A stretch of 33,922 bases of DNA from Polyangiaceae bacterium. GTDB taxonomy: Bacteria; Myxococcota_A; Polyangia; HGW-17; JALWFW01. The first letter of the stretch is position 1. Every line of letters starts with the position of its first letter. The DNA lies in NCBI GenBank assembly GCA_027013865.1, contig JALWFW010000201.1, positions 1-33,922 on the forward strand, given 5' to 3'. A program made the position numbers and the translations under genes. Positions 1 to 7,900 of this stretch are shown in pieces. A model generated the notes under the pieces. The model searched no databases, was not told the DNA's origin, and saw only the letters and a program-made list of their open reading frames with translations.

Positions 1-133
1 CTCCACCACCTGCCCGGCACGATGCGAGCGCTCGGCACCTAGCCAGGGGATCCTTGTGTCTCCTAGGGTTCAGTCATGGGAGGGGTTATGCAATATACGT
101 GCCAGGGGCAGTGGTCGGAATTTGGTGTATATA

Positions 134-306
134 ACATAATGAAATAAAACAACTTTTTAGCATTATGCCACAGACAGTCTGTCTGAACACCGGCCCATCT
201 CGGCTAAGTTGGACACTTTTTGGACAGGGTTGCCCGCCTTAGGCATACGGGCGTGGGGTTCTGGCAAACCTAGATGGCCTGTAATGCCAAAACTCGGCTG
301 CCCTGG
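134..306. repeat. Direct repeat, copy 1 (173 bp)
   Basis: This segment recurs at 367-539 with a constant offset of 233 bp and no indel. By eye I count 8 mismatches in 173 positions. All of them lie in the second half (after about position 223), so the first 90 bases are identical. The identical half contains a short hairpin, CAGACA-GTC-TGTCTG (about 172-186). Neither copy looks like an IS end and no transposase is nearby. Both copies have an open frame on the - strand, but most mismatches change the amino acid, which argues against coding. Confidence 0.9.
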
Positions 307-339
307 AACACCTGCCAAGTTACGAAAGACGCTTTTACT

Positions 340-357
340 GTGTAACTTGTTGAAATT
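340..357 (-). repeat. Recurrent 18-bp motif (AATTTCAACAAGTTACAC)
   Basis: Read on the - strand, this matches the 2383-2400 site at 17 of 18 positions. It lies in the spacer between the two copies of the 173-bp repeat. Confidence 0.6.
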
Positions 358-366
358 ACTCATATC

Positions 367-539
367 ACATAATGAAATAAAACAACTTTTTAGCATTATG
401 CCACAGACAGTCTGTCTGAACACCGGCCCATCTCGGCTAAGTTGGACACTTTTTGGCCAGGCTTGTCCGCCTCAGGCATACGGGAGTGGAGTTCTGGCAA
501 ACCTAGATGGCCTGTAATGCCAAAACTTGACTGCCCTGG
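367..539. repeat. Direct repeat, copy 2 (173 bp)
   Basis: Second copy of the 134-306 repeat, in the same orientation, separated from it by a 60-bp spacer (307-366). It ends about 90 bp before the start codon of the DUF2505 gene, so it may belong to that gene's upstream region. Substitutions cluster between about 457 and 535. Confidence 0.9.
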
Positions 540-558
540 GGTGTGACTCTGTTTCCCT

Positions 559-587
559 TTCATGACAGAGCGTTTGTGATGTATAAT
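559..587 (+). promoter_or_regulatory. Putative promoter of the DUF2505 gene
   Basis: A perfect -10 hexamer TATAAT lies at 582-587. Only a weak -35 (TTCATG, 559-564) sits 17 nt upstream. The inverted repeat CTCTGT-N12-ACAGAG (547-570) spans this -35, so a regulator binding there is possible. The leader to the ATG at 633 would be about 40 nt. Confidence 0.4.
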
Positions 588-632
588 GTCACCCCTGTGC
601 ACACCAGTGCTGTTTCAACCGGAGGTTTACTG

Positions 633-1127
633 ATGGCGAAAAAAGTTTTTAGCGACGAGATACCCGTAAAATCCGACCGTTTCTTCGAGGACGTAATACT
701 CAACGACGAGCTCACCTCCAAGATGTACCTGGAGGGACTCGGATTCCAGCAGTGGGAAGTCGTATCCAGAACCGAGGAAGACGGCAAGATAGTGCGTGAA
801 GTGGACGTCACTCCACCGCAAAATATTCCATCCTTCATGAAAAAATTCATAAAGGGCAAGTTCTCCTACAAAGAGAGGGTCATATGGCAAAAAGGGAGTG
901 ACTCGTGCACCGTGGAGACCATCCCCAACGTCATGTCCGACAAGATAGACATCGCCACCACCATAAAAGTGGAGCCCATGGACGAGAACCGCTGCCGTCG
1001 CATCATGGAAGTGGAGATAAAGGTTCGCATCCCCCTCATCGGAGGCAAGATAGAAAACCACGTACTGGGCGAAGTCGAGGGTGAATTCAGGCGCTCTGGA
1101 GACTATCTGCGCAACCTACTGGGCTGA
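633..1127 (+). CDS. DUF2505 family protein (SRPBCC/START-like fold)
   Basis: A 164-aa protein without signal peptide or membrane segment, so probably cytoplasmic. Its pattern of alternating beta strands and its closing segment (V-x-G-E-V-E-G-E-F-R-R-S-G-D-Y-L, the long C-terminal helix) resemble the DUF2505 family, a branch of the SRPBCC helix-grip fold that binds hydrophobic ligands in a cavity. No ligand or reaction is known for the family. The frame is open upstream to 543, but the ATG at 633 is preferred because GGAGG (621-625) stands 7 nt before it and the encoded upstream stretch looks non-protein-like. The gene stands alone, with a 104-bp gap to the cpaF-like gene. The family call comes from sequence impression, not from a profile search. 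Confidence 0.75.
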   Translation: MAKKVFSDEIPVKSDRFFEDVILNDELTSKMYLEGLGFQQWEVVSRTEEDGKIVREVDVTPPQNIPSFMKKFIKGKFSYKERVIWQKGSDSCTVETIPNVMSDKIDIATTIKVEPMDENRCRRIMEVEIKVRIPLIGGKIENHVLGEVEGEFRRSGDYLRNLLG

Positions 1128-1179
1128 GATGTAACGTTCGGAGAGTGTGCCATTTCCCGTACAGCAGACTCATCCACAT

Positions 1180-1208
1180 TTGAGTATCAGCCCTGTATGA
1201 CGTAGAAT
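1180..1208 (+). promoter_or_regulatory. Putative sigma-70 promoter of the cpaF-like gene
   Basis: TTGAGT (1180-1185) and TAGAAT (1203-1208) are separated by exactly 17 nt. The leader is short and contains the Shine-Dalgarno AGGAGG at 1221-1226. Confidence 0.5.
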
Positions 1209-1231
1209 CTGCCCGACTACAGGAGGTATGA

Positions 1232-2380
1232 ATGCCAGGCCTCGACATATACCAGGAAGCGATGCGTTCCTTCCTTGCCCCGATATGGCGTTACATCGAA
1301 GACGAACGCATTTCAGAGATACTCATAAACGGCCCCGACTCCGTGTGGGTGGAGATGAAGGGCAAGCTCTACAAGACCAAGGCCAAATTCAAGGAAGATC
1401 AGCTTTTGGCAGCGGCACGCAACATTGCCCAGTACGTAGGACGCGTACTCAACGATGAACGCCCCCGTCTCGATGCGCGTCTTCCCGATGGCTCACGAAT
1501 ACACGTGGTCCTACCGCCCATAGCCAGATGCGGAACCGTCATCTCCATCAGAAAGTTCTTCAAGAGCGGCCTGACCATAGACAAACTCATAGAATTCGGG
1601 TCCATCACACCCGAGGCGGCACGCTTCATAGAAGGTCTGGTGCTCATAAAGCAAAACGTGGTGGTATCCGGTGGTACAGGTTCTGGTAAGACCACGCTGC
1701 TCAACGTGATTTCCAACTACATCCCCAACAACGAACGCATCATCACCATCGAAGACAGTGCCGAACTTCAGCTCAACCAGGACCACCTGGTTCCCTTGGA
1801 GGCGCGCCCTGCAGACGAGAAGGGGCGAGGGGCAGTCACACTGCGCGATCTCCTGCACTCATCCCTGAGACTCAGACCCGACCGCATAGTCGTTGGAGAG
1901 GTTCGTGGTGGTGAGGCCTTCGACATGCTCCAGGCCATGAACACCGGACACGGCGGCTCACTGTGTACGGTACATGCTAACTCCCCCAAGGAAACGCTGT
2001 CCCGCCTCGAGTCACTTGCACTCATATCCGGCGTAGAGTTGCCACTACGGGCAGTACGGGCCCAGGTCGCCGATGCCATAAACTTCGTCATCTCCGCGGC
2101 CCGACTCTCCGATGGATCACGCAAGGTCACACATATCTCCGAGGTGCTTCCCTTAAACGAGAAGGGCGACTACAGAGTCCAGGACATCTTCGTGTTCACC
2201 CAGACCGGCCGTGACGAGAACGGCAAGGTACAGGGCTATATGGCTCCCACTGGGGTAATTCCCACCATACAGCGCAAACTCCTAGCCAACGGGCTAAATG
2301 ACTTCACCGAAGAGTTCTTCCAGCCTGAGACCTATGATTACGAGCCTCCTCCCTTCTTTGAAGGAAATCAAAAATCCTGA
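1232..2380 (+). CDS. CpaF/TadA-type secretion ATPase
   Basis: A 382-aa hexameric ATPase of the type II/IV secretion family (VirB11/GspE superfamily, CpaF/TadA branch), which in known systems powers assembly of Flp/Tad pili. Visible motifs: Walker A GGTGSGKTT (residues 147-155), the acidic ITIEDSAEL segment (171-179), Walker B with RIVVGEVRGGEA (218-229) and the His box GHGGSLCTVHAN (239-250). The N-terminal part carries the ISEILINGPDSVWVE segment typical of CpaF. The long N-terminal CpaF extension is absent, and no FHA domain is visible. ATG at 1232 follows AGGAGG (1221-1226) by 5 nt. No tadB, tadC, pilin or secretin gene is near, so its partners must lie elsewhere or it serves another machine. 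Family assignment is firm; the transported substrate is unknown. Confidence 0.93.
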   Translation: MPGLDIYQEAMRSFLAPIWRYIEDERISEILINGPDSVWVEMKGKLYKTKAKFKEDQLLAAARNIAQYVGRVLNDERPRLDARLPDGSRIHVVLPPIARCGTVISIRKFFKSGLTIDKLIEFGSITPEAARFIEGLVLIKQNVVVSGGTGSGKTTLLNVISNYIPNNERIITIEDSAELQLNQDHLVPLEARPADEKGRGAVTLRDLLHSSLRLRPDRIVVGEVRGGEAFDMLQAMNTGHGGSLCTVHANSPKETLSRLESLALISGVELPLRAVRAQVADAINFVISAARLSDGSRKVTHISEVLPLNEKGDYRVQDIFVFTQTGRDENGKVQGYMAPTGVIPTIQRKLLANGLNDFTEEFFQPETYDYEPPPFFEGNQKS

Positions 2381-2382
2381 AT

Positions 2383-2400
2383 AATATCAACAAGTTACAC
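2383..2400 (+). repeat. Recurrent 18-bp intergenic motif (AATATCAACAAGTTACAC)
   Basis: Lies directly after the stop codon of the cpaF-like gene, in a gap between convergent genes. It differs at one position from the site at 340-357 on the other strand. Related sites: 4830-4847, 13554-13571, 14838-14855, 16587-16604, 20521-20538, 28566-28583 and, on the - strand, 32386-32403. Function unknown; it is not palindromic and not a hairpin terminator. Confidence 0.6.
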
Positions 2401-2589
2401 GCATCAAAGCTATTACAAACCTACGAGGATATCTGTTGATCAAAGTATCCCCCAGAGGATACGGGAGCATGTCTATCACCCCATCAGTATACTGGGTGGC
2501 GATATCTCCCCCGTAAGTAGGATTTCCGTATTTCAGATTCAGTATGAAAGGGAAGGTCGCTGCCGCCAGAGACTACCTGGCATGCCGGA

Positions 2590-4728
2590 TTACTGCTCCA
2601 CACTCAGTGAGTAGGAATTGGTGGCGCCATCGTAGCCATAAACCTCGACATAGTAAGTTCCGGAGGTGATCCCCTGCGATGAGAGCTCTATGGATTCCTG
2701 ATCGCCCGTCGACTCACTGGAGTCGATACGGCTGCCATTACTGTCATAAAGTTTCATGTCAAGGTCGCCGTTCGCATGAGTGAAGGAGATAGATACCCGT
2801 GAAACCTGGGATGCATCGATCTCGAACCAGTCGGAATCCTCCTCACATATGGCAAGATCATTGTAATTGCCAGCACTCACAGGACGTGCAGAATCCATGG
2901 AGTCGTTGTCCTCGAGGGGATCGTCCTGGCAGCCGGTATTACCGTTGTCACTCGCGTCTCCTGTATGGGTGGCGTCCTGATCCCGGGGCAGGTCACACCA
3001 GTCGGTCCAGCCGTGCTCCCTCTCCGTGTCGTGCTGCACATCGGCCTGGGGGCAGGACTCGTCAGCCGACCACTCGCGCCAAAGGTGTCCACGTCCGGTG
3101 GCCTCGGCGTAGTTCTTGAAGACGTCATAGCCTTCATCCCACTTGAATACTACGGGCTCTGCACACTGGTCGTTCGCTGCTGCATCTGCCATGAGCTGGC
3201 GGTTGTAATCCATGATGATCTGATACATCGCATTGGTGGAGGAGTTCCAGCAGCACGTCTTGGACTGCTGATACACGAGCTCTGCAAACACGTAGTCGTC
3301 GAGGGTCCTGTACTGGACATCCACCTGATACCGTGTCATGCCGAGATTGTTGGCCGCAAACTCGTAGAGTCTCTCGAAAGCAGCCTCGCGGCGTTCACGG
3401 GCTGCGCAGGAAGCCGGATAATTGCGCAGGTGATTACGGGCATCGTTTATGCCGTGCACAAGTGCCTCCAGCATCTGCTGGGGATCTACGTCACCGAGGA
3501 GCTCTTCGAACAGTGAGGGGCGTTCCTTGATGCGATCGTAGTCGGTGTCGTTGATCCAGCTGGACTCGTCCGACTTCATCCAGGTGTTCATCCACCTGCC
3601 GTTCACATTTTTGGCCACACGCCAGCGCTTGAGACCACCACCGAGTTTGTAGTAAGGCTCTCCATCCCAGTTTTCGCCCTCACCACCTGTATATGAAGAC
3701 GTGAAGTACTCCTTGGACTGTACGGAATCCTCCCATTTGGGCTGACGACGGGGCATGGAACCCGACACCAGTGTGGCCTGAAGCTTACCACCTTCTAGCT
3801 GATCCACGGTTTTCACCACCAGTGTATGGCCGATACCGCGGCGCTGCCATCTTTCGAGGAGTATGTCTCCCGTCCTCAGGGCGTCGGGGACGAGATTATA
3901 GGTATTGCGGGAGTCCACGAGATTGGTGGAGCCGAAATACGTAAGGGAGAGAAGCAGGAAGTAGCCCACGCGCTTATTCAGGAAGATCTCGTCGAAGTAG
4001 GCGCCTGCCCTCAGACCCTCACCAAGGAAGGTCTGCTCGTCACCACCACCATAAAGTCCCCTGGAGCGCAGTTTTGAATCATGGGGCCAGTTGGCTTCGA
4101 TATAGCTGTCGTCCTTACCAGTGAACTGTGATGTGTAGTCCCTGTACCACTTTCTGAAGAGAGGGGTCTTACGGTAACGTCCGTTCTTGGTACGAGCACC
4201 GAAGTGACCGAAGTAGACGCGGGTTCCAGAACCGTCCACTGCCTCGAGGTAGAAGGGCAGTCCGTACCAGGAGGCGAAAGTCACTCGTAGGAATATTGCG
4301 AGTTCAGCACACTCCAGGACTGGAGCAGGAACCTTCTTACCCCATGGAGTGACAAGCTCAAAGGTATCGTAATAACCAGCATCAGACGGAATCCGACGCA
4401 TGGAGGCAATCCACCGGGCATACTTCTCGTCCCAGGTGAGTCCGGAGTTCTCTGACCATGCAGGACCAGCCTTGCGTGCCTCGGGGGTGTCGGTGTCCTC
4501 CCACTGGTTACGCACTTCCCATACAGCCGTATCCGAGTCGTCTGCACTCACCGGAAGACCTGCTATTCCCACCGAATCTGCCTTGCTGAGGGCATCTCCG
4601 GCCTGAAGCTCGCCCTCTTGTATCCCGTAATCCTGGTCTGATTCATCCGATGTGCTGCCGTCGCATCCGGCAAACATGAAAGATGCTGCAGAAACCGACA
4701 TCAACAGGGTAAACAGGATTCTTCTCAT
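2590..4728 (-). CDS. Lipoprotein with NlpC/P60-like core and C-terminal PPC domain
   Basis: A 712-aa exported protein. The N-terminus is a type II signal peptide with lipobox FAGC (lipidated Cys22). The middle has a Cys in VLECAELAIF (Cys140) and, later, RTGDILLERW followed by GIGHTLVV (His301). This Cys-then-GDxL-then-GH order is that of NlpC/P60 papain-like cysteine peptidases or amidases, but the match is by motif only. The final 110 residues (from DDPLEDNDS) form a pre-peptidase C-terminal (PPC) beta-sandwich: SDWFEIDAS, GDLDMKLYD, SGTYYVEVYGYDG. PPC domains are common at the end of secreted hydrolases. The long linker is rich in Cys and acidic residues. Start chosen by GGAGGT (4735-4740) 6 nt upstream. 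It could act on peptidoglycan or on a secreted substrate; the sequence does not decide. Confidence 0.75.
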   Translation of the reverse strand: MRRILFTLLMSVSAASFMFAGCDGSTSDESDQDYGIQEGELQAGDALSKADSVGIAGLPVSADDSDTAVWEVRNQWEDTDTPEARKAGPAWSENSGLTWDEKYARWIASMRRIPSDAGYYDTFELVTPWGKKVPAPVLECAELAIFLRVTFASWYGLPFYLEAVDGSGTRVYFGHFGARTKNGRYRKTPLFRKWYRDYTSQFTGKDDSYIEANWPHDSKLRSRGLYGGGDEQTFLGEGLRAGAYFDEIFLNKRVGYFLLLSLTYFGSTNLVDSRNTYNLVPDALRTGDILLERWQRRGIGHTLVVKTVDQLEGGKLQATLVSGSMPRRQPKWEDSVQSKEYFTSSYTGGEGENWDGEPYYKLGGGLKRWRVAKNVNGRWMNTWMKSDESSWINDTDYDRIKERPSLFEELLGDVDPQQMLEALVHGINDARNHLRNYPASCAARERREAAFERLYEFAANNLGMTRYQVDVQYRTLDDYVFAELVYQQSKTCCWNSSTNAMYQIIMDYNRQLMADAAANDQCAEPVVFKWDEGYDVFKNYAEATGRGHLWREWSADESCPQADVQHDTEREHGWTDWCDLPRDQDATHTGDASDNGNTGCQDDPLEDNDSMDSARPVSAGNYNDLAICEEDSDWFEIDASQVSRVSISFTHANGDLDMKLYDSNGSRIDSSESTGDQESIELSSQGITSGTYYVEVYGYDGATNSYSLSVEQ

Positions 4729-4760
4729 ACGGTCACCTCCGGATCATATCTGAATGTGGC

Positions 4761-4788
4761 ATTATCGTTGTCAGAAAATATATGTAAA
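4761..4788 (-). promoter_or_regulatory. Putative sigma-70 promoter of the NlpC/P60-PPC lipoprotein
   Basis: Read on the - strand: TTTACA (4788-4783), a 16-nt spacer, then GATAAT (4766-4761). The leader to the ATG at 4728 would be about 25 nt and contains GGAGGT. Confidence 0.45.
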
Positions 4789-4829
4789 CCAAACAACTCA
4801 CTTTTTAGATAAATTACGAATAGCCCTTT

Positions 4830-4847
4830 GATTACAACATGTTACGC
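4830..4847 (+). repeat. Recurrent 18-bp motif (GATTACAACATGTTACGC)
   Basis: A weaker match to the recurrent motif, between the stop codon of the PPDK-like gene and the promoter of the next gene. Confidence 0.4.
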
Positions 4848-4911
4848 AGTTGAACACCAGTGCAACACATCCCCTGTCAGATAACTATTGGATTATGTAA
4901 TGACTACCCTG

Positions 4912-7900
4912 TCATCCGGCGCGGTCAGGAGCCATTCCACTGGTGCTGACTTCGAGACGTCCGGGATAGATGAAACCGGTCCTGCCGTCGATGGACAGCC
5001 AGTCCCCTTCACGCAACACAGATTTTCCAAAACGAATCTCTCCCGATGAATCGTCCACCACGAGATCCCTGCATCCCACGACCGCCACACGCCCGATGCG
5101 CGCTGCAGTGACCGCTGCATGACTCGTGATGCCCCCCCTTGCAGTGAGCAGAGCCCCACACTCGAAAATCATGTCCACATCGTCGGGCACAGTGTCCGGA
5201 CGCACCAAAATCAGGGGATCGCCCTCTTGCCTAAGGCGCTCTATTCCCTCTCTGGACAGGACGATACGGCCCACGTAGGCTCCGCCACCTGCCGGAACGC
5301 CTGCCGCTACTGGTTCGGGCGGGAAGGTGAACACCGGAACCACCGATTTATAGCCCTTCACAAGGGTGCGGGTCTGAAGGACGTAGAGGTTGTCGGGATC
5401 AGCATCCTCGAACGTAAACTCTATCTCCTGATTGGGGAAGTCGTTCTCCAGGATGAGAAGACGTGCTATGTCCTGAAGTTTGCGGTAATGTCCTGGAAAA
5501 TCCTTCTCCAGGGAATGTTCCCCACCCCTGGATGCCCGCTCCTTCTCGCTGATGGGGAACGGGTACACCAGCCCAGAAACCACGTCCTCGCCCTGGGAAT
5601 ACATCACGTAGTCTCCATACAGTTCTATGTCCCGTCCCACGGTCCGGGTCATGGCCACACCGGTGCCGGAGTCGAAGTTCAGATTACCCAGTACCATGGA
5701 CTGAACTATGACCGCAGTGCCCCAGTCCTCTGCTATGTCGAACTGACGTCTGTATGCCTTTGCCATGGACGTATCCCAGCTGTCGAAGACCATGTTCACG
5801 GCCTCGAACACCTGTTCGTATGGGTCGTCAGGGATGTATACGTTGTGGGAGGCAAGAAGTTCGCGATACTGGCGTGCCAGAGCCTCCATGTTGGCAGGAG
5901 AGAGCTCGAGCTTGCGCTCTACCCCCAGACGCTTCTTCATGTGTGCGATGATGGAGTCGAACTCGTCCCGTTCGATTCCGCTGGCCATGCCCCAGGACTG
6001 GATCATGCGGCGGTAACAGTCCCATGCGGTCCATCCATAATTAGGTAACCCAGCCAAATCATTGACATTTTCGTCATTCAGACCGATATTTAGAAAAGTC
6101 GTCATGGCCCCTGGCATGGAGATGGCCGAACCAGAACGTACCGAAACCAGAAGTGGAGGCCTGTCCTCGTACACGCGCCCGAGCATGCGGTCCGTCACCT
6201 TCTCCAGGGCTGCTATATGATTCCAGACATTTCGCCTGAACCCCAGAGCCACTGAAGGATAGGCGCTCATGACCTGGCGGTGCCTGTAGACCTCTGTGGT
6301 GACGATGAATGCCGGGGGCACGTTGACACCGAATTTTCTGAGCATCCACAGATTGTGACCCTTATTCCCCAGAAACACGCCGTTTTGTACCGTGAAGTCG
6401 TCATCCACCTCCTCCAGGGATTTGATGGCGGCGTCCGGGCTGTATTCGAGCAGGCGGCTGCCCACCACTGGATCCAGTTTGAGGCGCATGTCACCCAGGG
6501 TAGCCAGAATCCTTCCCAAGAAGGCATCCAGCTGGGATACACCAAAACCGTCAGAGATGATTTCCCTAAGGAGACGTTCTGCTGTCTTGCTGCGCTGCTC
6601 CTCGCTGTCATGATGCCGGGCAAGTATGATTGTCATGGCCTCCCGGTGGAACTCATTGAAATAACGCTCGATGATGCCCGCCACACGCTGGCTGAGCATC
6701 TGGAATACGTTCATATATTGGTGCAGGGAATAACCCTCGCGCTCCACCAGGGCCCCGAGCATGTACTTGTAGGGAAGTACGTCGTGTATGTGAATACCGT
6801 CCAGTTTCAATGCCTCAAGGAACTGGTCCAGCACCTCCTTGATGGTTCTGAGACCACGTCGGGTGAAATACCCGAAGTCCATGTCCTGAATCACGGTGTT
6901 CATGAGCGCCTCCACCAGGTTCTCCAGGCGGTACATGGAACCCAGAGCATCCAGTTTGCGCTCCCAGTAGGTGCCGTACATGGATGGGATTCCCGCCGCG
7001 ATGTGGCGTTTGCGGTATATGTTTTCTTCGGGCACGGATTTCTCAGGCGACAGTATGACCTCCTTGAGGTCGTCCATGAGCTGCAGTGCCTTGTGGATCG
7101 CACTCTTTATCCTGCCGGTGCTTATGAGGTAGAACAGCGTCTCGACGTCCTGGCGTACCAGCACCCTCGACGTGAGCAGTGCATCCCTGGCACCCTCGGC
7201 AGCGAGATCGTACTTGGCGACCAGAAGCGTGCGGATCCTCACCAGCCATGCGGGACGCGGATCCAGTTCTGCCTCCTTCAAAAGCCGTTCGAGCTCCACG
7301 TGATCCTGCTCCATGAGTTCGGCAGGGGACCTGCTTCCCGTCACCTGCATGAGGAAGTCCACTGCCTGATGTGCACTCTCCAGGTAACTGGGGTCCTGGC
7401 GAAGGAACTCCTGCACGTCCTCCGGCAGGTATTCCACGAGGCGTGTCGTGTCCATATCCGCCCAGGTCTCAAGGATTCTGTCCGCAAAGTCGATGAGAGT
7501 GTTGTTGCTCTCTATGTGGATCTGCTTGCGGAAGAAATGCATGAGTCTATCACGCCGCCCGAAGTGTTCATCGATATTGGTCGAACAGGTCCGGAGCTCT
7601 CCCTCGGCACCGATTTCCTTGAAGAACACTGGAAACAGCCTACACAACTGTTTGACCTGCTTGAACACCGGAGCGATATCCGCATTGAGCAAGGCCGAAA
7701 CGTCGGGCTGGAACAGATCCGTGTCGCTGATGAAGACCCCGTGAAGACGCAGATTCACGTGCAGGGCTGCAAGCAAAAGGGTTGCCCGTGCAGGAGCCAC
7801 CCTGATTATCTCGAGGTAGGTCCGCACCATGGGTAGATGTGCAGGGTGACGCCTTATCTGCCAGTCCTCGGTGATTCCCTCCACATGGGGTCCCGGAAAC

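Larger units (their letters stand above)
43..632. other. Non-coding region with repeats and a putative promoter
   Basis: No convincing gene is present in these 590 bases. The region holds the two repeat copies, the 18-bp recurrent motif on the - strand (340-357), an inverted repeat CTCTGT-N12-ACAGAG (547-570), and a perfect TATAAT (582-587) ahead of the DUF2505 gene. The first 42 bases could be the tail of an upstream + strand gene ending in TAG at 40-42, but 13 codons are too few to tell. Confidence 0.6.

Noticed and set aside
1-42. Possible tail of an upstream + strand gene
   Set aside because: Thirteen codons before TAG are too few to identify, and other frames are also open at the edge.
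163-602. Two overlapping open frames on the - strand with shared C-terminal sequence
   Set aside because: Both simply translate the 173-bp repeat. Most differences between copies change the amino acid and no ribosome site is present.
2420-2520. Bidirectional terminator between cpaF-like and lipoprotein genes
   Set aside because: A short CACCC/GGGTG pairing exists (about 2478-2500), but the loop is long and no U-run follows on either strand.
4729-4911. Remnant of a PEP-binding barrel after the PPDK-like gene
   Set aside because: The gap is AT-rich with no reading frame resembling the barrel, so the short form looks natural.
6280-7836. Long open frame on the + strand antisense to the PPDK-like gene
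   Set aside because: It is a by-product of the opposite gene's codon use: no ribosome site, unnatural composition (many His, Val and Leu runs) and no family resemblance.
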